Origin: Tricholomella constricta
Taxonomy: Eukaryota > Basidiomycota > Agaricomycetes > Agaricales > Lyophyllaceae
DNA: 64,000 nt
Assembly (NCBI GenBank): GCA_013368375.1
Contig: JAACJP010000029.1
Coordinates: 434,001-498,000, forward strand
Reading direction: 5' to 3'
The notes beneath the pieces were generated by a model that was given only the letters and a program-made list of their open reading frames with translations, was not told the DNA's origin and did no database searches. A program made the position numbers and the translations under genes. Of this stretch, positions 23,351 through 36,081 are shown in pieces (the stretch's first letter is position 1; each line of letters starts with the position of its first letter).

Positions 23351-23619
23351 CGCAGAGTGGGGAACAGAGCCAAGGGTAAAGCCTTGTAGCCAAGGTTATA
23401 GGATGAAATTTGATGCGCGTGGAGATTTACGATCAAAACAAACAGTTTTGATCGGTGACGGCGACCACTGCTCGGACCCTGACCACACCTTGTGGATCTA
23501 TCTGCTAACAACTGATGTTCGGCTCTAATAACTTGCGAACTGACAGTTTCCTTCACATGCAGGGGATATCCAACCTTATCCATTGATCAACTGTTTCCGT
23601 TCTTCTGCCTACTACACAT

Positions 23620-25194
23620 TTATAATGGGAGGTTTAAACTGTCCAACGTAACGAATTTCTCTGTCTTGAAGCTCTCGTTGGCGAGCAGACCCACCGCTAA
23701 AGCCAGAGCACCGTCTTTTTCATTTGCACCCTGTTTGGACGCGTCGCCGACTCCGGTTTCTGGCCGGGTGTTGGTCCGAAGAGGACATTTAGCATTCTCT
23801 TGTCGCCACCACCATGGCCAGCATGATCGATCTCCGCGGGCAGCTTTTCTGGTTTCTCCCAAAGCTTGTGCAGTGTGATAGTTGCTCCTTCCGCGTGTGG
23901 ATGGGGTTGCGTGCCATGGATAAGGCCGTCCAAGCCGTCTCCTGCTGATGGCATACGATACTGGGATTCTACGACCTCGAGCTCCAGTCGTCCTAGAGAT
24001 CCATTGAACATGACGAGGTACCCTTCCCAGGGAGAGTAGGAAGTCTGTTGGGCCCTCAGGATCCTGCCTTAATATCGGGATGTGACTCACCAAATGATAT
24101 TGTCAATGTTGCATCGGTATTGTAGCGAACCATCACACTCATGTCATCTTCAATCCCGATGGCAGGTGCAAAAACCTATCGAAAGCTCCGTTGATTGCCT
24201 TGAAATAAAGGTTGACTGGGAATCAGCGCACATTCTGATCACGGTGATAACCGTCTTCGCCCTCGGCATCAGCATAAATCCTCTTCAGCGTTGGATCTTT
24301 CTCCAAATGTATTGCGAAAGGCCTCTCGCTCGTTCATAATCCTTCGCCCAGCCATGCTTCCTTCCAGCCTCCTCTCCATAGAACGCCAACTTGCCGAACC
24401 CGGCGACCGTTTCGGGCTCAGCGTCAATCCACCAATTCACAAGGTCGAAGTGGTGGCCTGATTTGTGGACCATCAGCCCACCGGAATTGCCCTTTTCTCT
24501 GTGCCAGCGGCGAAAGTAATCAGCGCCATGGAGTGTATCTAGGAGCCACTCGAAATGGACGGAGAGGACTGTACCAGCGTCAATATCGTGAAGAACTAGT
24601 CGGCTATGGCGTACCTTGTCCAATCTTCCCCTCAGAGATCGTCCGTTTGACGAGTTCGTGGACGGGATTGTATCTTCTTTTCTTTGGAGCCTTCGACTCG
24701 ATCACGCCGCTCACGAAGACCTCACCTGTAATTGAAAGTGACGGTGACATGTTGGCCTGTACGCCGTACCGTCTCCAGAATACGTCTACATTTGTCAACG
24801 GTCGTCGTCATCGGCTTTTCTGTCAATACTCGCACTGAAGATAACAGGTGTGAGAACAACATGTCCATCCGATTATCCGATACTTACCTCCCGCTTCCAA
24901 CGCGGGAATGATGTACACGTCGTGAAGTGCATCGATGCAAGTTATTACGACAACTTCCACTCTCTCTTGGACGAGCATTTTTCGGTATTCGTCGGGTTTA
25001 TACACTGGAACCGTGGGTGCACCCAGGGATGCAAGCAGCTCGTTATAGTACCTTGCCCGGATCGAGTTAGGTTCACAGAACGCCACAACGTTGCTCGCTG
25101 GGCGCTCGACGATACCATGGACGAACGTCGCCGCACGGCTTCCTGTCCCTACGATTGCCACTCTACCGCCGAACGTCTCTGAAGTTCCGGGCAT
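23620..25194 (-). pseudogene. Gfo/Idh/MocA-type dehydrogenase with three apparent frameshifts
   Basis: The family are NAD(P)-dependent sugar or inositol dehydrogenases. The N-terminus shows the Rossmann motif VAIVGTGSRA, then EVVVITCIDALHD and VRVLTEKPM, then [13 protein letters not shown] and [18 protein letters not shown], all typical. Splicing gives a convincing protein, but three positions need a one-base change to keep frame: about 24320-24338 (after KDYER), about 24096-24105 (an extra A before the intron) and about 23745-23790 (before the C-terminal block DGALALAVGLLANESF). The gene is otherwise complete, from MPGTSETFGG to a TAA at 23620-23622. Either it decayed recently or the assembly has single-base errors here. 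Confidence 0.7.
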
Positions 25195-25580
25195 GGTGGA
25201 CGTGGTAGTGTGGGGGGAGGGTCGCTGAACAGGTTTGACATATTTTTCGACGATACCTACTTCTACTCGGTCCGGACGGTCCGGGACCGAACATGAAGGG
25301 AGGAGGTGTACATGTCAGTTTCTAACTTTAATATTGATTGGAGCTCAAAATTCGTTTTATCACCACCACAGGCACTTCTTCGGTCATGGGTTCCTCTCTC
25401 TATCCATAGCTGCCGACATTGAACACCACAATCGAGCTCTATCTCCGGCCAATGCTAAACATATACGGAATCGAAAGAGAAAAAGAGGTCATGTGTGGAA
25501 ACACTGGAAGCGCCTCACTTCGTACTTAGCTGAGCTGGTCGTTTTTGGTTACCTCTTGCTCTCTCGCCCACGAGGACTCC
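25195..25580. other. Divergent intergenic region
   Basis: This separates the minus-strand dehydrogenase from the plus-strand permease and should hold both promoters. CGGTCCGGACGGTCCGGGACCG at about 25258-25281 is a repeated CGGTCCGG word and could be a regulator site; this is unproven. Confidence 0.35.
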
Positions 25581-28091
25581 ATGAGTGTCGCTGAATCGTC
25601 GTCCGTTTCTGAGTCCTTTTCGAAGGAAGGCGAGAGCACTGTCTCCTCGCCCGTTCCGCAAGCAAGGACCTCTGCCTTACGCATCCAGGGCGATGCTGCG
25701 CTTGCTGTTTTAGAGGAATACCCACCAAGAGCCCCAATTTCTGCTGCTGAGGATACAAAGGTTCGGCGGAAGATAGATCTGGGGGTCTTGCCCGTCGTCC
25801 TCCTGGTGTACTTCCTACAGCAACTTGACAAGTAATTTCGGATCTTGTATGCTGTTGGATGGAATTACTGACTCTTAAGCAGGTCGTCTCTGTCGTACAC
25901 AACCGTCTTTGGCATAATCGAAGACACGAGTACGTTTTTTTGTTCTATACTAGGCGCTGGGACACGTTTTTTTTACTTACGTGATCTGTCCAGACCTCGT
26001 TGGTTCGCAGTATAGCTGGCTTAGCAGCGTTGTCTACGCTGCCCAGCTCGTATGGCAGCCCATCTCATCGTATCTACTTGTCAGGTTTCCCGTGGCGAAG
26101 TACTGTGCGTGCTACAGTGCAGCCCCTTGATTTTCTTTGCCTATTCTTATCCCGCGCAGTGTTCGTCCACGTCCTTATTTGGGGTGCTATTGTAGCCATC
26201 ACAGCGGCAGCGAAAGATTTTGAAGGGCTGCTCGCTACCCGTTTCTTTCTCGGGATATCCGAGGCCACCGTTGGTAAGTCAATCACGCTTTGAACGCTCA
26301 AACATCGGGCTTGCCTGCTCATGTATCCAATAGCTCCGGCGTTCATAACGATTACCCAAATGTGGTGGCGTCGCCGTGAACAGACGATGCGGCTATCAAT
26401 GTGGATGGCGATGAACGGAGTGACCGGCATGGCAAGTCTGATTTAATTTTGAAATCTGAACAGTCGGAAAGGTTAATTGCGAGCAGGTCGGATCTCTCCT
26501 CTCTTATGGATTGGCGCACATCAAAGGATCACTGAGGCCATATCAGGTATCATGATTGTCGATCCGTCTGATTCAATCAGCGCTGAACGCTCGCAGACGA
26601 TCTTTCTCTTCAACGGTCTGTTGACCGTCGTCTGTTCTCCAGTCGTTCTGTGAGTACTATCCAAAGGTAATCTATGAATTTACCCCGGGGTATTCATATG
26701 CCCAAACAGCTTCGTCCTTTCCGATTCGCCCACCAAAGCAAGGTTTTTGAACCGCGAGGAGAAGATCATCGCACTCGAGCGTCTACGAGAGAACAACCAG
26801 GTACGCTGAAGCTGAGAGATCCCGCGTCTTGTACGTTCATCTTTCGTTCAGGGCACAGAATCCAAGGTGTGGAAATGGGATCAGGTCTTGGAAGTACTCG
26901 TAGATCCCAAGACCTATCTTTGGTTCTCACTGCTTTTCATCTGCGCGTAAGCTGCATATCAGGAAAGGCTTTTATGCAACCTCTAATTGGTCTTATTCAG
27001 TGTTCCTAGCGGTGGCATTGGGGCATTTGGACCTCTGATTATTCGTTGAGCATCTCCTGTATATTTCATATGATTGTTTTTTGTTTTTTGACGCCTCTCT
27101 CACCTGCAGAGGGTTTTGGTTTCAACCAGTTCCACACGATCCTCTTCAACATCCCCTTCTCAGCCTTCCAAGTCATCGTCACACTCCTCGCCGCCTTCGT
27201 CTCGACCAAAATCAAGCTAAAGTGGCCCATCATTTTCGCCCTTACCCTGCCGCCCATCGCAGGTGCTTCGGCCCTCCTGGTTCTAGATCGAGGTCCAGAA
27301 CTTCGCCATACACTCCTCGGGTGCTACTACGTCGTACGTGCATTTCCCGTAAAATGTTGTAACGGCTTCGCTCTCATGACATATGCATACGACACAACAT
27401 AGCTGTCCTTCTTCACCGCCTTGCGTAAGTCCTCAATCGTCCAAACCAAATCACTTTGCGATACTGATAATAAATTTTCAATCATTATGCAGAACCCATG
27501 CTTTACACCTGGAGCGCACAAAACACGGCTGGGCACACAAAGAAGACCTGCACGACCGGGCTAATTTTTGTGGCGCAATGCGCGGGCAACGTAAGCTTCC
27601 CCTCGCCGCTCTATGACAAATGTCCCCCATATCAGATGTGGACCTGACGCCGACGCCAATTATAATACAATATAGATCATCGGGCCTCTGCTGTATCAAA
27701 TTGAAGACAAACCATTCTACCATCGAGGACTCGTCGCAAAGTACGTCAATCCTCTAAACCTGATGCACGAACTCCACATGGTAATAGCGAGGATGTTCTT
27801 TCTACTCTTAGCCTGATTTGCTGGATCGTGTTGGCTGTTTTAACTTTGTAAGCTAGCCTTTTTCTTATTACCTCACACAGAAAAAGCCCCTCTGCTGACC
27901 CACGGGGCAGAATCACAGCCGCTTTCCTCGCGTTTCGAAACCGCCAACATGCGGGCATCCGTCTCAGTCTCGGAAAAGCTGCCGATATCGTCGACATGTC
28001 GCTTGAAAAGCACACCAAGACCGACAATGCTGAGCAGGCATTCGACGATTTGACGGATTCGCAAAACGAGGATTTCATTTTTGCCTTGTAG
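25581..28091 (+). CDS. MFS transporter, anion:cation symporter (allantoate/nicotinate permease type)
   Basis: The gene is strongly interrupted by about a dozen short introns. The cytosolic N-terminus (MSVAESSSVSESFSKEG) leads to the first helix VLPVVLLVYFLQQLDK, and a later block is FEGLLATRFFLGISEA, typical of the Dal5/Tna1/Fen2 group. Further helices read APAFITITQMWWRR, TIFLFNGLLTVVCS and GFGFNQFHTILFNIPF, with LYTWSAQNTAGHTKK and IIGPLLYQ near the end. The C-terminal tail AFDDLTDSQNEDFIFAL is characteristic. It probably imports an organic anion such as allantoate, nicotinate or pantothenate with protons across the plasma membrane; the substrate cannot be told from sequence. Exon borders were not all resolved. 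Confidence 0.85.
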
Positions 28092-28343
28092 CAAGCAACG
28101 TGTTCGATTTCAATGTATTTGATTGATTTGAGGTACATACATATATGCATGGTTGCGTAGTAGGAGAGGGGGTTGGTAAACACAACATATCTGGAAAATG
28201 AAAATAAATATCAATAATAGAAGGTAGCAAACGAAACCTCAGGGCCAAAGGTGAAAAAAGACGGCAAAATGTCTAAAAATGAAAGCTGCATAGCAGATGC
28301 AGACGGTGAGGCAATGAAGCACCGAAAGAAAAAGGACCCCGGA

Positions 28344-30900
28344 TTAAATCTCGTCCTCGGGGTCCCATCGCGAAATCTTGTCAAGGGGCCGGTAGTAATA
28401 CTGTTTGTACTTCTTCGTCGTGCTCCGCTTGCCAGGGCGGGGCATCATACTGCGAATGAGCGTTGCACGCTCCTGGTCCTCGTCCAGCTCCGGAACATAG
28501 AACCACTGTGCCTCCAACGGACGATCCGAATCATCCTAAAGGAAAAGTAAAAGGAAACAAGGTCAGCTTCGGACTGTTCAGCCAGGAGCAAGAACACGTC
28601 GTACCTTGAAGCTGCTCTCCACCTTCCCAAACACCCCGCTCCCTCCTCGCGATACCTCTCCTTCATGTAGCACGCGCTGAATGATCCCCATCCACTCCGT
28701 CTCGCTGCGCTCCGCCTTGAGTGACGGGCGGCTCTGCATGACATTCTTGTAAAGCGTCGACGCAGCAAGACACGACGCACGCGAAGTCGCCATGCTTTCG
28801 ATAAGCATGCCACAGATCTCCGCATCGAGTGCCTCCGTCTCTGGGTCCTTCGGCGCCGGTTTAGATTTCGGTATTGGAATGTCAACGGGCCGAGGCTTGG
28901 AACTCGATGCAGATCTGGACTTGGAAACGGTGGAGGATGTTTGTTGGCGAGCCCGCTTCGCAGGTGCTTCCCTATCTGTTTTCTTCTGATTCTTCGCTTT
29001 AGGGGCCGGCGCAGCTTGTTTGTTTTCTTCTTCTTCTTCCTCCTCCTCCTCTTCCTCCTCCAACTTGCGTTTTGCCTGCTTCCGCGCTTTCTTCTTTTCG
29101 GATACAGGCACCATGCACGACCCGGTATGCGAACCAGATGCGGGCTCCTCCGACGCCACTCTGCTTTTCTTCCTTGCCGGTCCCTCAACCTGCTCATCCT
29201 CCTTCTTCCTCTTCTCCTTCAAGTTTGAACCTTCACCACTCGACCTGACGGCACCGTTATCGTCTTTTGGCTTCAAAGCCTCGACTTCACGATCCCTTGC
29301 CGAGCTTTTTCCTTCTTCCGATGGCTCTGTCACGTTCGCATCCCCAAGATCGACACCAATTTCCATTGTTACCGGGATGGCTACCATCTCCTCATCACCG
29401 CCGTCTCCACCAATCTGTACAACGTCAAGGTCCTTATTCCCCGTGCTCATCGTGGCAGACTCTTCGAGCACCTCCGATATCGGTAGCTCTTGCCGATAAT
29501 CCCGAAGTGTTGGCGATAGAACGGGGACACGCGATGTCTCCGCAGCGGCATCGACAGACGTGGCGCCAAGGACTGCGTCCAATGAAAGAGTTTCTGGAGC
29601 AAGCTCTGAAGGCTGAACGGCAGACGTTCGAGGCGAAGGTGCGGTTTCCGGATCGGCAGGTGTTAGGGCAGGCTGGGAATGGAAGAGGGTTAATCGGGCA
29701 AGAGATTGATTATCCCGGCGAACTTACCTCCGAACGTGCCTGGCTTTCCAGCGTCGCAACAGGTTGTGGATGAGGTGTGATGATTGTGTCCGCTTCGTCG
29801 TTGCTTTGCAAGTCCATGTCTTGATCGTCATCCGAGGGCACAGAATCCATGAAAGAAAGGGGAGATGAGGGTACAAGATGTGGGGACGAGGGCGCGAAAG
29901 ACAACGGGGATATTGAACGCATCATAGGTGAAGGAGGATGTGAGGAGAGCGGGGGAGAAGACGGGGGCAGAGGTGATGACGTGCAGCCGTTATCTTCTGG
30001 CTCTGTGCTCTCCCTGTCGCTCGCAAGGGAGGGCAGGCTACATGAGGTGTCGTAAATTGCGGGGGTAAGATGATCCGGCAACATGTTGTCCACACAGGGC
30101 ATCGATGGCATCTCGGTGCCGTTGTTCCCTTCTTCGTGTGAATCTGGCGTCGTTGGTGGGGTCGATGTGCGGCCAGATGACGGGGCAGGCTCGGATATGG
30201 GCCTTGCAAGCAGTTGAAGCCCCAAGGTTGGGGGAGGCGATGAGGTGGGGGCAGATTGTCGTAGAAGCGAACGGCTTTGGATTTTGAGAGGAACGGGGTC
30301 GTATTTCCACTGTCCACGCTCGGCAGATGTGCGGAAGAAAGTCGCACGAGTGTCTTCTTCAACGAAACTGTAACCTTCGCTATCATCCTCCTGTTCTTCT
30401 TCTTCGCTATCAGAGAAAACCGGGAAATAGGATTCTGATTGTCGATGAGTGTCATTGCGAAAATAATCATGTAAATAGCTGGCGTGTTCGCTCGACTTCG
30501 GCGACCCAAGAGAACGCGTCGATTGAGAATCGGGGGGTGGGTCGGAGAAGAATGATTTGAAGCCTGGAAGGGAAACAAGTGCATCTGGTTGCTTGACTGG
30601 TGGCTGGATGTGTGAGCGATCCCAGGCAGAAGAAAGTTCATCGATGTAGTGAAAAGACGAATGGTTGACTATTTCAGGACCAAAAGCGGGGCTAGAACGA
30701 ATATACGCATGGTGGTTACTTCTCGACGAATGTGGTGTCATTGGAGGCGATGATGAGCGCGGGGGGGACGAGGCGAAAGACGAAAGGGCATGATGACCAT
30801 CGCACCAGCTCGATAACGGCGGAAGAGATACATTGGAGGCGAAACTTGGGTTTCTTCGTCGCGGCGTAGGGAATGCGAGCGGTGCCAGGGTGTTTGACAT
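28344..30900 (-). CDS. Large disordered nuclear-type protein, unknown function
   Basis: The exons are 30900-29728, 29672-28605 and 28535-28344, with phase-0 introns, giving 810 residues. The N-terminal half is Ser/Pro-rich and disordered with an acidic run (FSDSEEEEQEDDSEG). The middle has charged, basic stretches (EKRKKEDEQ, KKKARKQAKRKLEEEEEEEE) that look like nuclear localisation signals. A compact C-terminal part follows (EALDAEICGMLIESMATSRAS; LYKNVMQSRPSLKAE; TEWMGIIQRVLHEGE), ending in APQ-free basic sequence (RSTTKKYKQYYYRPLDKI). The C-terminal part is probably a folded domain. I do not recognise the family. The poly-Glu run comes from a TCC/TTC repeat at about 29026-29060. Confidence 0.8.
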
Positions 30901-32787
30901 GGAGGTTGGGTGATAAGACAGACGTCACGTGCATTCACGCGTCAATTTGTGGTAAACGCGTTTTCGGGCGGAGCTCATCTTTTTGTCAACTCCGCAGTCA
31001 CAGGACGCGTCAGACGCGTCCCGGTCATGTGGGTCGCGACAATTTGACGTCGCGTGGTTCAAGTCAAAAGAGGCCACCAAGCCGACTACATCGCCAGCCG
31101 CAAACAAATGTAGTCATCAGGATTTGAAGGCCTTGATAGTGATATTTATCAGCATGTAGAGCTGCTGAATGGAGGGAATACTTACAAAGTACTCCTCCTA
31201 TTTGTGAACCAGGGCAGAATTCAGAGATGAAACCACCGTGTCGCTCATGTACTTTGAAGAGACCGATTGACAGAATGAGGCGAATCGGGGCGAGACATGA
31301 CCCCGATGCAAGGCATGAGTCAAAGTGATGGACGTTAATCAGCCTATTCGCGGGCCGTTGACGTCCCAGATGGCAGTTGAAGGTATAGCACAGATGATGT
31401 GTTGCCTCGAAAGGCGACAATATGGACAGATGGGCGATGTAGGAGGACTTGGACGTTCCGCAGAGGTGAATTTGCCAGCATTTCTCAAGAGGGGTAAGCA
31501 GCCTAAGATTTCTAAAAGCATTCATCAGTTGGTCATTACATAGAGATGGTTGGACACTAACGCTTCATCTGAAAGAGGTGGCCGTGCGGAGAGACAGTTA
31601 GAGCGAAGTGTGCGAGCCCTTCCGGGGCTTTACAGGGCAGAATTAAGCCAAGCTGAGAAAATACATGTCCAGGATCATCACAAGATGGTTGATCACCGTG
31701 GTGCGATAGATTTCGCACTAGAGACACCGCTGTGTCCGCAGATATGGCCGTGCTGCGCTGCCCAAGCTATGATCCATCCAATGGGACCCCACCTTGGATA
31801 GAAGTTCCTGGTACCAGTCATCGATATATCAGATCATTGTGGCGGAGAAGGAACACGAGGAGATTTCAGCATGCTGTATGTGTGCTGTCGGCCTGCCATC
31901 TGCTTGTTCCAGGTGACCCATTGTTCTTTCCCCGCTCAAATGGTCGCTTGCTATTGCACCACTGAATGACCTCGTTTTTCGTACAACGTATGTCGAGAGG
32001 AGGCGAATATTTTGCTCACCCAGCGGTCGAGCGGTTAGGGGCGGTAGTAAGGCGTAGCGGTTAAGCTTGAGGTCGCAAGTTCAAAAATAACATCATGTCT
32101 GATCGGGGGCTATTGCTTGCCTATATTTGGGCGCGTGGTCATCGCGTATAGTTGGCAACAAACTACGTCATAAACGTTAATTAATTAATAATTACCCAGC
32201 TTGGTTGCAAGTCGAAAGTTCAAGTCCTCGCATTCAACGACGAGAACGGAAATACAGACCGTGGCTCGAGGCTGGATATCTTGTGAGCGTCAGAAAAAAT
32301 CTCCCGACAGAAGGACAGAATTTTGAGCTGTGGATCGCAAGAGTATTAATATTGTACAAGTGTACTACTTACTGTATTGGCATGCATTCATAAAATCGCG
32401 AAGCTATCAAACAATGTAGATCACAGTAGAACTCCTGCTCAGCCAAAATGCTTCCAACGTATTGCAACATACTTTGTTGGCGTACTGCTTTGTGGACTAT
32501 TCCATGATTGTCGAGGGACTCCCGAGGTGATGTCCTGGAGGGAACGCAATATTATCAAGGTTTTCATCCCGGCTGAAGCCTTTTTTTCTTTTCTTCTCGT
32601 CAACGGTAACTATGCGCACTGCAACATCGACGCAAGTACTCGCCCAACGCCACCGCTTTTAGCAGCCATCACGTGCCATCGGCTTCACCTTCAGAACTGG
32701 GCCAGTCAGCTTGACCTCTCACCAACTCCTCATCGATCTGCTCGACACTTTTTGGCCACTTGAAGCTAGCTACTCAGTATTACGACG
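30901..32787. other. Intergenic region with tRNA-like remnants
   Basis: No gene is supported. A minus-strand frame of 153 codons (31064-31525) has many Cys/His but no clear motif, and similar frames occur on the plus strand. tRNA-like words occur at about 32015-32090 and 32195-32230, and ACGCGTC repeats at about 30930-31025. Confidence 0.4.
32015..32230 (+). repeat. tRNA-like fragments, possible SINE remnant
   Basis: GCGGTCGAGCGGTTAGG and GCGTAGCGGTTAAGC look like D-arms (A boxes) of a class II tRNA. GAGGTCGCAAGTTCAAA and GAAAGTTCAAGTCC look like T-arms (B boxes). No cloverleaf can be completed, so this is at best a tRNA-derived repeat. Confidence 0.3.
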
Positions 32788-35079
32788 ATGTCCTCTGACT
32801 ACGAGATCTCTGACGACGACGAGAACTATTACGTTGACGATGAGGACATGATAGATGGGACCCAAGACGGTCAGTCGATCTCGAGTTGCAAGTGGTATTT
32901 TCCCATTGACGATGTTTAGACGACGAGGACGACATAGACATGGATACTTTCGGTGACGACTTCAAAGTCGCCTCTAAGAGCAAGCGCAAATCGTACGAGA
33001 TTGACTACGAATCTCTGAGCCAAACAGCAGTCGAGGAGCTGATGCAGTCAGACGTGGACCACATATGTGGCATATTTGGAGTCGAGGTGAGCGTAGTTCA
33101 ACCTCCTTTCTTTTACCGCGAGACAAACATGCACTACAGGCGAGTACGGCAGCGCTTCTACTGCGGCACATGTCTTGGAACAAAGAGCGCTTGATTGAGA
33201 AATACATGGACAATCCTACCAAAGTCCTTGTAGCCGCTGGGATCACCGTGGAAGAGCCTTTGTCACCGCCCGCGCCGATTCGCTCACACTGTTCCTCCGC
33301 AAGCGCCAGCAGCAGGCGACCTACACGTTCTGCGAGCAAACTCCTCGGTCTCGCCTCGGGGTCCAAATCTCCGAAATCCCCATCTTTCGCTTCTCCACCG
33401 CTCAAGGCTACCAGACCTCCAAAATCCGCGCCTTTCGTATGCCCGATCTGCTATGACGAGTCGCCCGATCTCCGGCCGCTTGCCCTCGACTGCGAGCACC
33501 CCTTCTGCTCAGGCTGCTGGATTGCCTACGCCAGTTCCAAAATCAATGACGAGGCCGAGCACACGATCCGATGCATGGCCGAGACCTGCGCGCTCGTCGC
33601 CCCCGACGCCTTCATCCGCGACCTCCTCGTCCCCGAACCGGGTGCCCCCGCTGGCGATCCCGCAGAGGAGGCGGCGAATGCGGCGACGTGGGCACGCTTC
33701 CAGGAGCTACTTGTGCGGCACTTTGTCGCCTCGAACCCGAACCTCAAGTACTGCCCGTACCCGTCGTGCACTAACACGGTGTCGTGTCCGGCCGCCGCGT
33801 CCAAAGCGAGCCTTATCACCACTGTGCCGATTGTGTCATGCGGGGCACGCGGGATCGGCGGGGCCGCGCAGATGAGCCAGAGTCAGCAGTTGAGCATAGG
33901 GCTTGCGGGCAAGGAGCACAAATTCTGTTTCGGGTGCTCAATTGAGAGCGACCATCGCCCGGTTGTGTGTGGAGCTGCAAAAATGTGGCTCAAGAAGTGC
34001 GAGGACGACAGCGAGACGGCGAATTGGATCAAGAGCAACACGAAAGAATGCCCACAGTGTATGAGTACGATCGAGAAGAACGGGGGATGCAAGTGCGTTA
34101 TTGGCGTCTCTTTGTTTTTGTTGTTCAGTGCGATTAATTGTGACTCTTCAAGCCATATGACGTGCAAGAAGTGCAAAAATGACTTTTGTTGGGTGTGCAT
34201 GGGTGCGTTATGTTTATGTCCTTTACTTTGCGTACGGTATTGAGGATTTGGAAAGGGCCCTGGGTGGAACATGGGACTGCATGGTATTCGTGCAATCGGT
34301 ACGATGAGAAGGGCGGCGTCGAGGCGCGGGACGCACAGAGCAAGAGCCGCGCCTCACTCGAACGATACCTTCATGTATGTACTATCTACCCTACTCGTGA
34401 CTCTCCTGACCAACTCGACGCTTGCAGTACTACAACCGGTGGGCGAACCACGAGCAGTCAGCCAAGCTCTCCGTCGAGCTCTACGCCAAGACGGAGAAGA
34501 AGATGGAGGACATGCAAATCACCTCGGCGCTTACCTGGATTGAAGTACGTGCTCCATCCTTACCATCGTGCTCAGTATCTAAGGCTTACTTCATTCATCA
34601 CCAGGTCCAATTTATGAAGAAGGCCGTCGAAGAGGTGGAGAAGTGTCGCATGACATTGAAGTGGACGTACGCGATGGCCTACTACCTTGCCAAGGGTAAC
34701 GAGAAGGAGTTGTTCGAGGATAACCAGCGGTGCGTGGCCGGTTAATCACCCCTGCCCTTCCTTTGATTGAAAAATGTCGTGGGGCAGGGACCTGGAAAAG
34801 GCCGTAGAGGATCTTTCGGAGCTTCTCGAGTCGCCCATCGAGGCGGAGAACATCCCGACGCTGAGGCAGAAGGTGACTGACAAGACGGTATGTCCTTGAT
34901 TACTTTTGCCTACCCCGTGGCAACTCCGGGCTCACAACCACATTGTACAATGATAGGTGTACGTGCAGAAGCGCAATGAGATCATGCTGGAGGACACCGC
35001 TACGGGCTTTCTTGAGGGCCGATGGAAGTGGAACGCCGCGATCGAAGGCTTTGATGTACCGGAGAAGACGGAGTACTAG
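32788..35079 (+). CDS. RBR-type E3 ubiquitin ligase, Ariadne family
   Basis: Nine exons, phase-checked (32788-32869, 32920-33086, 33140-34092, 34153-34202, 34256-34374, 34428-34544, 34605-34729, 34788-34887, 34957-35079), encode 611 residues. The acidic N-terminus is typical of Ariadne proteins. RING1 reads [20 protein letters not shown] with FCSGCW. An in-between-RING segment follows ([26 protein letters not shown]). RING2 begins [15 protein letters not shown] and continues across an intron as NHMTC..C..FCWVCMG, where the Cys of NGGCNHMTC is the thioester-type catalytic residue. A helical Ariadne domain follows ([37 protein letters not shown]). It is expected to transfer ubiquitin from an E2 to a substrate, assisted by cullin ligases. 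Confidence 0.94.
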
Positions 35080-35444
35080 TTCTCAACGTGCCATGCTGTT
35101 AACGCGCTTCGGTGCGTTTCCTAAAGTAGTACTAAGGTTCCCTATCAGTCTTTCGGACTTCGATCCTCTCCCTCTCCATTTCTCTTTACGTCGCAGTTCT
35201 GCCTCCCCACGTCTGTTCTACGTACTTGCTCCATCACCACTACACCTTGTCTTGCAATTAATATTTTGTAACTGTAAACTCTCGTAACTAAAGTTATCGC
35301 GCCCTATTCAAGTTATTGCCTAAGTTAAAGGCGTCGTCCTCTCAAGCTTAAGACCGGCGCTCGAAGGCCTCTGCGTGATGAGTGTACCTGTCCTCCTATC
35401 AGCGACTGCTCCACTCGACAAAAACCTAAGCCCAAAGAGGGGAC
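35080..35444. other. Intergenic stretch, no gene seen
   Basis: This is the 3' flank of the ubiquitin ligase gene up to the tRNA gene. It is T-rich near 35240-35300 and contains no supported frame. Confidence 0.4.
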
Positions 35445-35543
35445 TGGACACACCCGGAATTGAACCGGGGACCGCCCGCAATATTACTATCACAACAAAG
35501 CTCAATGCTAAGCGGGCGTGATAACCAACTACACCATGTGCCC
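35445..35543 (-). tRNA. tRNA-Ala (AGC) with intron
   Basis: On the minus strand it starts GGGCACATGGTGTAG and ends GTGTGTCCA. The acceptor stem GGGCACA pairs with TGTGTCC (one G-U). The anticodon stem CCCGC/GCGGG encloses the loop TTAGCAT, giving anticodon AGC. About 25 bases (starting TTGAGC) interrupt the loop after position 37. The T-arm is CCCCGGTTCAATTCCGGG-like. G1 to A73 are all present, so the gene looks functional. Confidence 0.92.
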
Positions 35544-36081
35544 ATGAAACCAAGAAAACACGAAGTTCCAGCTATTCAACAATAATATTGTGTAAACAAC
35601 TCACGCGTGCAATGAGAAAGTTCGGAGTAAATCAGACACATATTATAACAGATTGTACGTCTTTCAATCACATCTGCAAGTCAGAGTGATGCTCTCTGAA
35701 CCAATTTGTACACAACCGAATCGTGTGCGAGGGAACAATCAGATGCGATGCGGCTGTGATGAGTTCCGGTTGCGTCAGTGAAGAACACAGTCAAGGTCGT
35801 GGAACGTATGCATTTGACAACAGGTAAAGATGAAGTCATGAAGGTAGCAGTATAATATTTGTGTTTACGTGGAGACAGGCATGATGTTCGAAGGCTGGAT
35901 ATGCGTGAACGGAATTAAGAGTGAAAGCGTGCGCCGTGATAATACGTTATTGGTTCGTGGAGCGATCATGAGGTGATATAGTTCCGACTGGAAGATGGTG
36001 GGGAAGGAGAAGATGATTTGCTGCGAGAGTCGTTATTCTCGTCGAGTTCGTGTCGAAATGACGTATGCTGCGTAGGATGTA
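35544..36081. other. Intergenic stretch, no gene seen
   Basis: Sequence between the tRNA and the DUF6593 gene. No supported frame, RNA or repeat was found. It contains several TATA-like words without clear context. Confidence 0.4.

Noticed and set aside
31064..31525. A 153-codon minus-strand frame rich in Cys and His
   Set aside because: No regular metal-binding spacing, no splice signals, and equally long frames exist on the other strand.
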